DNA of 55,644 nt from an uncultured OM182 clade bacterium (GCA_905182025.1 CAJJAA010000041.1:1-55644); one strand, 5' to 3'. Positions 1 to 7,800 are shown, numbered from the stretch's first letter. Numbers and translations are program-made. The notes: generated by a model from the letters alone, not told the origin.

Positions 1-868
1 AGATAGAGAATCGTTGCTGGTAACGACCTTCAAAGGAGTTTAATCGAAGACTAATTTGCCCGTATATTTGTTCACTCTCTGTGGTGTTGTCCGCATCGGC
101 AGGTAGTCCGGTAGAGAAGGGTATATCGTCGAAGCTAGAGCTTGAATCAACATAACGCAGAGACCCAGACAAATTGACATTCGTTGTAATCTGTCGACTT
201 GCACTAAAGTCTAGACTGGTATTTTCGTAGCCATCTTTTTCACTACCATTACGGGCGATGTTTGTGCCATCGGTGTCCAAATGGGATATTGAAGCGTTAA
301 CTTTCGTATCACCCATGTGTTGCCAAGCGATATTTGAGTTGGTTGTTGCGAACGAGCCTGCTTCTACGCGCGCAGTTAACGACGAATTCTGTTCTCCTGA
401 GGGTATCGTGGAAATAGAAATGACACCCGCAAGCGCATCACTGCCCCACAAAGCACTTTGGGGTCCCCTGACAACTTCGACCCGTTGAATCTGTTCGGTC
501 GTTAAATGGGCAAAGTTAAATTCACTGCCCTGTGCCGGGTCGTTCGCCTCGATGCCATTGATCAAGACGAGAATTTGATTCGCCTCTGCGCCTCGCATCC
601 GTACCTGCGCAATGGCGCCACGGCTACCTTGCTGATTGACCTGTAGTCCAGGTACCGTTCGTAACAGGTCGACCAAGCTGTTGGCGTTACTATTAACGAT
701 CGCTTGCCGATCGAGCACTGAAAAAGAGGTGCCAGAGGACATCAAATTAGTACTCGTTCTTGATGCGGTGACTGAAACGGTATCCGTTACTTCGCCAGTC
801 GCGTAATTGAGAAAATGTATAGAAATAAGAGACAGCAGGATAGCTGTTTTCGCTAAAATGTTAGACAT
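1..868 (-). CDS. btuB: TonB-dependent receptor, BtuB-like, N-terminal part (runs off window)
   Basis: This outer-membrane receptor most likely takes up cobalamin. Translated from an ATG at 868, it begins with a hydrophobic signal peptide (about residues 1-25). A TonB-box-like stretch (TDTVSVTA) follows, and then a plug domain with LVDLLRTVPGLQV, VRMRGAEANQILVLINGIE and VEVVRGPQSALWGSDALAGVI, the usual plug landmarks. The first barrel strands follow, and the gene continues beyond position 1. A cobalamin riboswitch lies directly upstream on the same strand, which is the main reason for preferring B12 over another siderophore-like ligand. A GGAG sits just before the start. The plug class is near certain; the substrate is inferred from the riboswitch. 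Confidence 0.88.
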   Translation of the reverse strand, partial: MSNILAKTAILLSLISIHFLNYATGEVTDTVSVTASRTSTNLMSSGTSFSVLDRQAIVNSNANSLVDLLRTVPGLQVNQQGSRGAIAQVRMRGAEANQILVLINGIEANDPAQGSEFNFAHLTTEQIQRVEVVRGPQSALWGSDALAGVISISTIPSGEQNSSLTARVEAGSFATTNSNIAWQHMGDTKVNASISHLDTDGTNIARNGSEKDGYENTSLDFSASRQITTNVNLSGSLRYVDSSSSFDDIPFSTGLPADADNTTESEQIYGQISLRLNSFEGRYQQRFSI

Positions 869-959
869 GTGTGGACACTCCGCCCGAGTGAATCGTTCAA
901 TTTTTGTGGGCGACAGGCATGGGGAAGGGTTAGCTTCTACAATCGCCCGCCGCGATATG

Positions 960-1192
960 TATCAATACAAGTTTTAGGCCGGTCTCCGGGCTCACGAGTG
1001 GAACTCAAAATGTTACAGTTCCTTGCAATTTCGCCTTCCCATGCACATGGCACAGTGGCTGTTGAAATCACTAACTCGTCTACCGTTGCGGGGGCAGCGC
1101 CAGAATTGCTTATGCTCACTGGCTTCTCGTTTCACTCCAATTTCTAGCTTTTGACTGCAAAAAGCAGAGCTAGGTTTGGAACACCTATAACT
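960..1192 (-). promoter_or_regulatory. Cobalamin (AdoCbl) riboswitch
   Basis: Read on the minus strand, the leader of the receptor gene carries the hallmark conserved blocks in order. A TATAGGTG-like 5' block lies at about 1180-1192, GCTGCCCCCGCAACGGTA is complementary to 1081-1098, the B12 box (GCCACTG...GGGAAGGC) is complementary to 1033-1059, and a GGAGACCGGCC-type block lies at about 977-990. Such elements shut off expression when adenosylcobalamin binds. The outer borders are approximate because P1 was not folded computationally. Confidence 0.93.
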
Positions 1193-1283
1193 GTTAGACG
1201 GCGCGATGATAGGTGGGCAACGCTTATAGGTCAAATGATATATGTCGATATCTTAACTATTGCTTTTCATAGATAATCATTAG

Positions 1284-3029
1284 ATGCATCTCATACAACG
1301 TTTAATACCTTTCTCTCGTTGGCTTAAGGGCTATCGTTCGGAAGACTTTGTCAATGATAGCGTGGCCGGAATTGTCGTCCTGTTTATCACTGTGCCTCAG
1401 TCAATTGCCTATGCTTTTTTAGCGGGCTTACCTGCTGAAATGGGGCTTTATGCGGCGATCTTTGCGCTGATCGCGTACGCCGGTTTCGGCAGTAGTCGCA
1501 GTCTTGCTGTTGGCCCTACGGCAATTATTGCCATGATGACATTGGAGGCGACCTCGAGGTTTGCTATTCAAGGTAGTCCACAATTTGTTGTCGTCTCTAT
1601 GAAGTTAGCGTTTCTCACAGGGGTCATACTACTGTTACTTCGATTGATAAATTTTGGCGCGGTTATTAGTTTTCTAAGCCATGCGGTTGTTACTGGGTTT
1701 ATTACAGCTGCAGCCATTTTGATTATCACCAACCAGATCCCCGCTATTTTAGGACTATCACCCGCTGAGTCTACGGAAGTATGGGCGGTCATTCCCCACA
1801 TAGTCTTAGGTATCACGAGTTCAAATCTTGTTGTGGCGTCGGTTGGCATTAGTTCAATTGCATTTTTGTGGCTCTGTAAAACGCAGGCTGAATCAGTGCT
1901 GCGTAGACTGTTTCCCGGCCTGTCAGAGACGTGGTTGAGCGCAATTGTTAAGTCTGCACCGATGTATGCTGTGGTCTTATCTATTTGTGTCGTTGCCAGT
2001 TTTAGTTTGGATGTGACTAAAAGCGTGCCAGTTGTCGGTGTTATACCCTCAGCGTTACCCGCGATGAGCTTCGTTATGATGAGTTTGCAGGATGTCGAGT
2101 TACTTGCGCCTTCTGCGCTGCTAATTGCGATGGTTGTGTTTATGGAAAGCACGTCCATTGGTACAGCAATGGCGAGTAAACGTCGGGAGAAAATCCAACC
2201 TAACCAAGAGTTAATTGGCCTTGGTGTTGCAAATGTTGCGGCATCAATTGGCGGCGGTTTCCCGGTTGCCGGAAGTTTCGCTCGTACAGCTATCAATAAT
2301 AGTTCTGGCGCAGTCACGCCGATAGCCTCATTGGTCACCGCTGTCCTTTTGATTTTTTCCTTAATCGCTTTTGCGGGCTTGTTTTACTATCTGCCGAAAG
2401 CCGTGTTGGCAGCGGTTATTATTATGTCGGCGATTCATCTGATTGACATTAAAGATATACAAAGAACCTTTGTCTTCAATCGTACTGACGCTGTGACGTT
2501 TACGTTTACTTTTTTTGCTGTGTTGGGACTCGGTGTGGAGTCTGGGATTTTGGTTGGTATAGCAATTTCGTTTGTCCTGTTGATTCGTAAGAGCAGCAAG
2601 CCCCACATTGCTATTGTTGGACGACTGCCGGGTACAGAACACTTTAGGAATGTCGAACGTCATAGTGTCGAAACCTACCCGCATGTTCTGGCGGTGCGCA
2701 TTGATGAGAGTTTGTATTTTGTCAATGTGCGTTACATTGAAACCTTCCTTTTAAATAAAATTGCTGACTCAGAGCAACTAGAGCATATTTTGCTTATTTG
2801 CACGGCTACCAACTTCATTGATGCCAGTGGGTTAGAAATGCTCGAGACGCTGTCTGATAATTTGCATGCTATAGGGGTGACGCTTCATTTGGCTGAAGTC
2901 AAAGGTCCGGTAATGGACAGTCTCAAGGACACGGCATTTCTTCAAAATATGACAGGTGAATTGTTCCTGTCAGCGGACCTCGGGATGAAGACATTAGCAA
3001 ATTTGAAGTCGAACCAAAGTAGTGCTTGA
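1284..3029 (+). CDS. SulP (SLC26) family anion transporter with STAS domain
   Basis: This is an inner-membrane transporter of the SulP family, which moves sulfate, bicarbonate or dicarboxylates. The 581-residue length is typical. The N-terminal signature VPQSIAYAFLAGLPAEMGLY (about residues 39-58) and the following SRSLAVGPTAI block match the family, and many hydrophobic helices run to about residue 435. A C-terminal cytoplasmic STAS domain spans about residues 455-560 and contains NFIDASGLEMLE, the region around the usual phosphorylatable Ser. The gene is divergent from the riboswitch-controlled receptor. The ATG has no obvious Shine-Dalgarno sequence. The substrate cannot be told from sequence; no carbonic anhydrase or sulfur-assimilation gene is adjacent. 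Confidence 0.9.
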   Translation: MHLIQRLIPFSRWLKGYRSEDFVNDSVAGIVVLFITVPQSIAYAFLAGLPAEMGLYAAIFALIAYAGFGSSRSLAVGPTAIIAMMTLEATSRFAIQGSPQFVVVSMKLAFLTGVILLLLRLINFGAVISFLSHAVVTGFITAAAILIITNQIPAILGLSPAESTEVWAVIPHIVLGITSSNLVVASVGISSIAFLWLCKTQAESVLRRLFPGLSETWLSAIVKSAPMYAVVLSICVVASFSLDVTKSVPVVGVIPSALPAMSFVMMSLQDVELLAPSALLIAMVVFMESTSIGTAMASKRREKIQPNQELIGLGVANVAASIGGGFPVAGSFARTAINNSSGAVTPIASLVTAVLLIFSLIAFAGLFYYLPKAVLAAVIIMSAIHLIDIKDIQRTFVFNRTDAVTFTFTFFAVLGLGVESGILVGIAISFVLLIRKSSKPHIAIVGRLPGTEHFRNVERHSVETYPHVLAVRIDESLYFVNVRYIETFLLNKIADSEQLEHILLICTATNFIDASGLEMLETLSDNLHAIGVTLHLAEVKGPVMDSLKDTAFLQNMTGELFLSADLGMKTLANLKSNQSSA

Positions 3030-3127
3030 GCTGTATTTGGATTTCTGGATGAATCCAAAACCCTTTGATATATTAATAGACATGACAGAATCAAAATAAA
3101 GTTGTTATAGACCGGCAGGAGATAAGT

Positions 3128-3844
3128 ATGAGAACGCAATTGATCGAATATTCACATGGAGATACGACCCTCGAAGCTTATGTTAGCTTTGATGAGAGTA
3201 TTACAGGTCCTCGACCGGCAGTATTGGTTGCCCATGATTGGACCGGTCGAAGAGAATTTGCAACAAGTAAAGCCGATGAGATGGCTGCACTGGGGTATGT
3301 CGGCGTCGCAATCGATATGTACGGTAAAGGGGTTTTCGGCAAAGACGATGATGCTGACTACAATGCCAGTCTGATGGGGCCTCTTGCAGGTGATAGGACT
3401 TTATTGCGAGGACGTATCCAGGCAGCGATAGAGACTGTTCGCAACCTCGATGCGGTTGATGCGCGCAAGGTGGCGGCAATTGGTTATTGCTTCGGTGGCA
3501 TGTGCGTATTGGAATTAGCCCGTGCCGGTAGTGACGTACTCGGCGTTATCAGTATTCACGGTATTTTTTCTCCAGGCGATGTTGCCAATGAGAATATTAC
3601 AGCGCGGGTTTTGTGTTTGCATGGTCAAGACGACCCAATGGTGCCGCCACAGCAGGTGTTAGATTTTGAAAATGAGATGACAGCTGCTAATGCAGATTGG
3701 CAAGTTCATGCTTATGGCGGGACAGTGCACGCGTTTACCAATCCTGCCGCCAATAACCCTGATTTCGGAACGATGTTTAGCCCAGTAGCAGATCGTCGTG
3801 CAACCCAATCGATCAAGAATTTTCTTGGCGAAACATTTGAGTGA
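3128..3844 (+). CDS. Dienelactone hydrolase family protein
   Basis: This is a cytosolic alpha/beta hydrolase of 238 residues with the dienelactone hydrolase fold. The nucleophile elbow is GYCFGG, with Cys at about residue 121 instead of Ser, as in true dienelactone hydrolases. The acid lies in HGQDDPMV (about residue 170) and the His in GGTVHAF (about residue 201), giving a complete Cys-Asp-His triad. The ATG is preceded by AGGAGATAAGT, a good ribosome site. It follows the SulP gene by about 100 bases and faces gloB tail to tail. Many bacterial members act on unknown lactones or esters, so the substrate stays open. Confidence 0.88.
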   Translation: MRTQLIEYSHGDTTLEAYVSFDESITGPRPAVLVAHDWTGRREFATSKADEMAALGYVGVAIDMYGKGVFGKDDDADYNASLMGPLAGDRTLLRGRIQAAIETVRNLDAVDARKVAAIGYCFGGMCVLELARAGSDVLGVISIHGIFSPGDVANENITARVLCLHGQDDPMVPPQQVLDFENEMTAANADWQVHAYGGTVHAFTNPAANNPDFGTMFSPVADRRATQSIKNFLGETFE

Positions 3845-3865
3845 AGCATCGCTTTAATTAGATTG

Positions 3866-3891
3866 AGTGCGGGTTTGCTATTCACCGCACT
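3866..3891. terminator. Hairpin between convergent genes
   Basis: A perfect 7-bp inverted repeat, AGTGCGG/CCGCACT with a 12-nt loop, lies between the convergent hydrolase and gloB genes. It has no U-tract, so an intrinsic terminator role is only possible. A second GC-rich hairpin-like stretch follows at about 3899-3914. Confidence 0.3.
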
Positions 3892-3934
3892 AGCGAGATG
3901 CGCCTAGTGCGCGATTGATATACGGCCGGATCGT

Positions 3935-4699
3935 CTAGAAGTTGTCCTTTCGCCGGCGTGTTTCAGCAAAGACCTCCGTAAGGTCTGCACCTTGTAAACC
4001 TAGGTTTCTTTGCAAGTCTGGACTCGTTGGACGTAGGAACGGATTTGTTGCCTTCTCAAGTCCAAGTAATGATGGCACTGTCGGTTTTCCGGATGCACGC
4101 AATTCGTCAATTTCTTTAGAGCGAGCCTGTAAGGCTTCATTCTCAGGCTCGACGGAAAGGGCAAAAGCGGCATTGGCTTGTGTGTACTCATGTGCGCAGT
4201 AGACAATTGTACTGTCAGGCAATTTGATCAGCTTCGAAAGACTTTGCCACATTTGTGCGGGTGTACCTTCGAACAGTCTGCCGCAACCGAGCGAGAATAG
4301 TGCATCGCCGGAAAAGAGAATATCGGAGTCAGCAAAGTGGAAGGCAATATGTCCAATCGTATGGCCAGAGACATCAAACACTTTGACGCTGTGATCGCCG
4401 AATAAAAATTCATCGCCGTCATCGACTTTGGTATCAATGCCAGGGATGCGATCCGCGTCAGGTCCCGAACCAATAATGGTGCAGTCCCACTGTTCTTTCA
4501 ATTCTAGGTTTCCACCCGCATGATCGAAGTGATGATGCGTGTTGAGGATATGGGTAAGCCTCCAGCCTTTTTGTTTGAGGGCCTCATTGATTGGGGCTAC
4601 TTCGGGCGTATCTATTGTGGCGGTCATGCCACTATCATCATCGTGTATCAAGTATCCATAATTGTCCGAAAGGCATGGAATTTGGTGTACTTGGAGCAT
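3935..4699 (-). CDS. gloB: Hydroxyacylglutathione hydrolase (glyoxalase II)
   Basis: This enzyme hydrolyses S-lactoylglutathione to lactate and glutathione, the second step of methylglyoxal detoxification. The 254-residue protein has the metallo-beta-lactamase signature THHHFDHAGGN near residue 55. Further metal ligands lie in the VSGHTIGHIAFH segment and in the FSGDALF segment. The C-terminal helical part carries YCAHEYT and the terminal RRRKDNF, which resembles the glutathione-binding end of GloB proteins. The ATG follows AGGAAC at good spacing. It starts with MLQVHQIPCLSDNYGYLI, matching the usual GloB N-terminus. Confidence 0.95.
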   Translation of the reverse strand: MLQVHQIPCLSDNYGYLIHDDDSGMTATIDTPEVAPINEALKQKGWRLTHILNTHHHFDHAGGNLELKEQWDCTIIGSGPDADRIPGIDTKVDDGDEFLFGDHSVKVFDVSGHTIGHIAFHFADSDILFSGDALFSLGCGRLFEGTPAQMWQSLSKLIKLPDSTIVYCAHEYTQANAAFALSVEPENEALQARSKEIDELRASGKPTVPSLLGLEKATNPFLRPTSPDLQRNLGLQGADLTEVFAETRRRKDNF

Positions 4700-4770
4700 G
4701 TGAAGTTCCTGAGTAGTCTATAAAGTGGCTGTATTGTCTTACATCCGAGAGAAGGAACCAAGCGACATAT

Positions 4771-5220
4771 CTAATTGGCGTTGGCGTAAACGATGAGATT
4801 CCTGTTGAGAATAATTTTTTTCTGTTGGCGATAGACCACGAGAAAGTCTGACTTTAGATTTAAGAAGTCTGACACGCGAGATTCCTCCGGAAGTGAGGGG
4901 TATATCATGCCAAATAGGGTTTGTTCATTGACAAAGTGAGCAACCATTGTCGTTGGTGATATTGTTGACCGACTGATTATTTCCGTGTCGTCGGTTTCTG
5001 TTTCGATAAACGTAACATGTTGCTTGTTAATGAGTCTGAACGCGCCTGCATCGCTTTGGAATGAAAAAAATCGATCTTCATCCTGATTGAGTAGGGCCTC
5101 AATACGTGCTTCTCCAGTTGAGGAGATGAAGTTCTCTGTGAGCCAAATGAACCCTGAGATGGTCTCGTCATTGACCAAGTTAATAACGACGGGTGTTGCA
5201 ATTTTTGGAATCTCGTACAT
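4771..5220 (-). CDS. Uncharacterised protein with two copies of a small beta-rich domain
   Basis: I do not recognise the family by name. The protein (about 149 residues) appears to be an internal duplication. The first half has VVINLVNDETISGFIW and the second half has MVAHFVNEQTLFGMIY, each followed by an acidic or polar stretch and a terminal strand (HVTFIETE and LIVYANAN). The pattern of a hydrophobic strand, a VN-D/E-x-T turn and G-x-I suggests a small barrel such as an SH3- or Sm-like fold, which is a guess. There is no signal peptide or membrane segment. I used the ATG at 5220; a TTG five codons upstream is the alternative. It lies between gloB and a Nudix gene on the same strand. Confidence 0.7.
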   Translation of the reverse strand: MYEIPKIATPVVINLVNDETISGFIWLTENFISSTGEARIEALLNQDEDRFFSFQSDAGAFRLINKQHVTFIETETDDTEIISRSTISPTTMVAHFVNEQTLFGMIYPSLPEESRVSDFLNLKSDFLVVYRQQKKIILNRNLIVYANAN

Positions 5221-5360
5221 TTTCTTATCTGCCAACCTGTGCGGTTTTTAGTTCGTCGGTTTTCAGTGTATTTGTTCGTTAGCCTTTGAGAAAGCAGAAT
5301 TTTGACGAACGGTATCTGCAACACCCCTATAACGATCAACCATTGTCTTGCTTAATTTTG

Positions 5361-5849
5361 TTAGGAAAATTCGACTTTATAGTCGAGCAGTTGCTCGCCC
5401 TCGAAACTGAACCAGCCTTTCACAGACTGCCCGGCAAGTACCTGTGGAAGCCAAAACCGATCATCCTGCCACATCTCTTCAAACGGGATATCATCAAGTT
5501 GAGTCCAAATGGGAATTGCTTCATCCGTTTCAGTTGGAGTGCCGCGATAGCCTGTTGCCACATAAACATAGCCATGAATATTGGGCATTTCATCTTCCGC
5601 ATGAAAAAATAGTTCGCCGCCATATCGAACCTGCGTTGGTGTGATGCACAGTTCTTCCTGGGTTTCTCTGATAGCGCACTGTTCCGGGGTTTCGCCTGGA
5701 TCGAGCTTGCCCCCCGGTCCATTAATGTTGCCAGCCCCGAGCCCGCGCTTCTTGCGTATTAAAAGTACACGCGAGTCTTCAACAACGAACATCAGTGTGG
5801 CGACCATATCAGGTTGCCACGATGTCCAATCGATACTGCTAACGTTCAT
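5361..5849 (-). CDS. MTH1-like Nudix hydrolase (oxidised purine nucleoside triphosphatase)
   Basis: This is a probable sanitiser of oxidised nucleotides such as 8-oxo-dGTP. The Nudix box spans residues 47-69 (GGKLDPGETPE ... RETQEEL), with the catalytic Glu residues present; the usual Gly near the end of the box is Cys68. The C-terminal half contains IPFEEMWQDDRFW, which lines up with IPFKDMWPDDSYW of human MTH1, where the Trp and two Asp bind the oxidised base. The end, GWFSFEGEQLLDYKVEF, also resembles MTH1. The length (162) is close to MTH1 (156). The gene is the last before a 275-base divergent regulatory gap. The functional call rests on recalled MTH1 sequence, not on a search. Confidence 0.87.
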   Translation of the reverse strand: MNVSSIDWTSWQPDMVATLMFVVEDSRVLLIRKKRGLGAGNINGPGGKLDPGETPEQCAIRETQEELCITPTQVRYGGELFFHAEDEMPNIHGYVYVATGYRGTPTETDEAIPIWTQLDDIPFEEMWQDDRFWLPQVLAGQSVKGWFSFEGEQLLDYKVEFS

Positions 5850-6057
5850 ATTTCATTCAACTTTATGTCCTAGGATCTTATCCATCGGCGACTTCGCTCG
5901 TGTTTCAAAGATTGGGGTCTGAGAATATTCTCTTTCACGGCGCCCGACAACGGATTGCGTCCTGTAACTCATTTTCATATTGGATTAGTAGAGGCTATTT
6001 GATCCGAGGTTGCTGTTTGATCGCAATGGTGACTTGGCGTTATTGAGGTCCTTGTGA

Positions 6058-6077
6058 TGAAACCGTTGACGTTTTCA
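6058..6077. promoter_or_regulatory. Imperfect inverted repeat upstream of small ORF
   Basis: TGAAACCG and CGTTTTCA flank a 4-nt centre and match as an inverted repeat at 7 of 8 positions. It lies in the divergent gap between the Nudix gene and the 37-codon ORF, six bases from a second, perfect inverted repeat, so it could be part of a compound operator. Confidence 0.35.
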
Positions 6078-6083
6078 CCCAAG

Positions 6084-6104
6084 TTGTTACATTGCGTGTA
6101 ACAA
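6084..6104. promoter_or_regulatory. Perfect 8+8 inverted repeat, candidate operator
   Basis: The arms TTGTTACA and TGTAACAA flank a 5-nt spacer (TTGCG) with no mismatch. It ends 20 bases before the ATG of the small membrane peptide gene. There is no U-run after it, and the position suits a repressor site better than a terminator. I do not recognise the cognate regulator. Confidence 0.5.
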
Positions 6105-6124
6105 AAACAATAAACGGTAAAAGT

Positions 6125-6238
6125 ATGTCGGTATTCAACGAAGAAGATACACAAATTGTCAGATCACTTGCGCTAACGTTTGCTGGGTTCATTGCGTTAA
6201 CAGCCGCCTTGATCGTTCTGGCTATTATCGTCACGTAG
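6125..6238 (+). CDS. Candidate small single-pass membrane protein, 37 residues
   Basis: An ATG-to-TAG frame encodes 37 residues: a short charged start (MSVFNEEDTQIVRSL) followed by about 20 hydrophobic residues ending in LAIIVT. That is the layout of a single transmembrane peptide with the N-terminus inside. The Shine-Dalgarno is weak (GGTAAAAG). The gene sits alone in the gap between the Nudix gene and the Rieske gene, behind two inverted repeats, which argues for a real expression unit. The family is unknown to me. Chance hydrophobic ORFs of this size are common, so confidence is moderate. Confidence 0.5.
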   Translation: MSVFNEEDTQIVRSLALTFAGFIALTAALIVLAIIVT

Positions 6239-6293
6239 GCGGCTCTCGCTAAAGCTGATCACCGGAGCCTCCGTATTCAGAGGTTTATCCGCC

Positions 6294-7148
6294 TCAGCTA
6301 ATCAAGGATAAGGAAACAAGGCCGTCGTTGATCGTCACGATGGGGGGCTGAGGCAGGTGGCATTTGGCATGCACCGGGAAGACGCATTCGCCGCTGCTAA
6401 TGTCGAAACGGTACCCATGCCAGGGGCAGACAACCTGATTATTTTCACTTTTACCTTCGTCCAAAGGTCCGAGTAAATGAGGGCAGGTGGCGGCGTACAC
6501 ATCAATACCTTCGTTGCGTTTGCGAATTTGCCATTCGTGCCGACCCAATTTTACGATCTGTTTATCGTCTAGTGCGTCAAAAGCACCCAGGTTGATGTGC
6601 TCAGGGCCATGGCTGCGATCATCCAGCTTAGTCTGACGTCTTATCATCATCTGCTCGTCTTCATCCCATAGTTTGGTATAGAGCTTCAGATAGATTGCGC
6701 TCAACTTTGGCAATTTTTTCTTATCGACATCGGGTGCGTTTATTGAAACGGTTATTGATGTATTGCCATTGCTGGCGGCTATCGTTGTCCAGATTTCGGA
6801 AATTTGCTCACCTGCTAAGTAAGATCTGGCGACATACGTTGATTGCTGTAGATTGATGCATAATTCGATGTGATTTTGGTGATCGCGGTCTGACCAGACG
6901 CGCCAGCCCCAATCACCTGCGGCATCAAGCTCATTGTAGTCAAAGCTCGTGTCGTGTAGCCAAGCAAGGTGTTCCCAATCAAGTACATTTTCCCAAACGC
7001 GCTCATTGTTGGCTTTGATTGTTCGCTCGAAGTTGACGATTTCAGTGAGGGCGAGCTTATTTGGGTTGCGCTCAAGGGCGTTACGTTGATGTGGCATAGA
7101 TATTCGCGATGTTATTTTGGCCGTATCTGCAATAATAGTCGTCGTCAT
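6294..7148 (-). CDS. Rieske-type oxygenase with swapped domain order (catalytic domain first, Rieske last)
   Basis: The C-terminus (about 200-284) is a Rieske [2Fe-2S] domain: Cys222-x-His224 (CPHLLGPLDEG) and Cys241-x2-His244 (CPWHGYRFD). The N-terminal part looks like the SRPBCC catalytic domain of ring-hydroxylating oxygenases. It contains Glu53-x3-Asp57-x2-His60-x4-His65 (ENVLDWEHLAWLH), which is the classical mononuclear-iron motif, and an Asp-rich EDEQMMIRRQ segment (Asp164) that could supply the carboxylate ligand. In standard enzymes the Rieske domain comes first, so the order here is reversed. The length (284) is short for an alpha subunit. AGGTG lies at good spacing before the ATG. 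It follows the FBP gene by 15 bases on the same strand. The substrate is unknown, and no ferredoxin or reductase gene is adjacent. Confidence 0.85.
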   Translation of the reverse strand: MTTTIIADTAKITSRISMPHQRNALERNPNKLALTEIVNFERTIKANNERVWENVLDWEHLAWLHDTSFDYNELDAAGDWGWRVWSDRDHQNHIELCINLQQSTYVARSYLAGEQISEIWTTIAASNGNTSITVSINAPDVDKKKLPKLSAIYLKLYTKLWDEDEQMMIRRQTKLDDRSHGPEHINLGAFDALDDKQIVKLGRHEWQIRKRNEGIDVYAATCPHLLGPLDEGKSENNQVVCPWHGYRFDISSGECVFPVHAKCHLPQPPIVTINDGLVSLSLIS

Positions 7149-7163
7149 AATCGGTTCACCTGT

Positions 7164-7649
7164 TCAGGTCTCGTATAGACAGTTAGCGCGATACATCATG
7201 CGATATAAGGCATTCTGAAGTCGGTATACTTTGTTGTTAACGTGCATTGTTTCATTCATATAACTCGGTGGATCAGAGGTCAAATTGCGAATGCGTAGGC
7301 TGCAATCCAAGTTTTTACAGAGTTGCGTACCAATAGTCCTGCGCTCGTCGCTGCCTCTAACGACAATCGAAAACATCGCCGTACCTGCTGATTTGTGCAC
7401 ATGATTGCACCATGAGCACATTTCATAACGTTTTATGCGATTGTTAGACAGGGTCCTTCGAAGCGTAATGCCCCGCAGATCTTCTTCGTTACCCAGCGGC
7501 GTCACCAGATAGCCTAAGTGTCCGGAGGGATGAATCCAGCCAAAATAGTCAAGCACTCCCCAATCAACATACTCCAAGTTTGGAATGATGGGTTTGGACG
7601 GTTCATTGTCGAACAAAGACCTGATCGTTGTTGCGTCTAAGGCTTCCAA
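7164..7649 (-). CDS. FBP-type treble-clef zinc-finger protein (EF-G-binding protein family)
   Basis: The protein (161 residues) resembles the FBP/FusB C-terminal zinc-finger family, which contacts elongation factor G in Gram-positive fusidic-acid resistance. It shows the family pattern WGVLDYFGWIHPSG, then a CSWCNHVH knuckle, then IGTQLCKNLDCSLRIRN with the second cysteine pair. The start is a TTG behind AGAGAAAT. It is the first gene of a two-gene unit with the Rieske oxygenase. In Gram-negative relatives the role is not established, so ribosome rescue or binding is inferred only from family membership. Confidence 0.8.
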   Translation of the reverse strand: MEALDATTIRSLFDNEPSKPIIPNLEYVDWGVLDYFGWIHPSGHLGYLVTPLGNEEDLRGITLRRTLSNNRIKRYEMCSWCNHVHKSAGTAMFSIVVRGSDERRTIGTQLCKNLDCSLRIRNLTSDPPSYMNETMHVNNKVYRLQNALYRMMYRANCLYET

Positions 7650-7757
7650 TTTATTTCTCTGATCGCTTCAAAGTCATGCTACCACTTGATTATAGTGTTC
7701 TGCACTCTATGTTGTTGCCCATTAGATTCTGAGCCATCGTTGTGAGGAAAAATAGCC

Positions 7758-7784
7758 CTTGAAATCAACAAATTGACCCACATA
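7758..7784 (+). promoter_or_regulatory. Candidate sigma-32-type promoter of rpoH
   Basis: CTTGAAA (7758-7764), a 12-base spacer, and CCCACATA (7777-7784) resemble the heat-shock promoter consensus CTTGAAA-N-CCCCATNT. A start site near 7790 would give a leader of about 74 bases before the rpoH ATG. This would be autoregulation if real; it is a consensus match by eye only. Confidence 0.45.
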
Positions 7785-7800
7785 AAGGGAACTAATGGCC

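Noticed and set aside
869-1147. A 92-codon plus-strand frame over the receptor leader
   Set aside because: It overlaps the cobalamin riboswitch on the other strand and shows no protein-like pattern.
1568-2338. A 256-codon open frame on the minus strand inside the SulP gene
   Set aside because: It lies fully antisense to a clear transporter, its translation has no family-like features, and such frames arise from codon bias.
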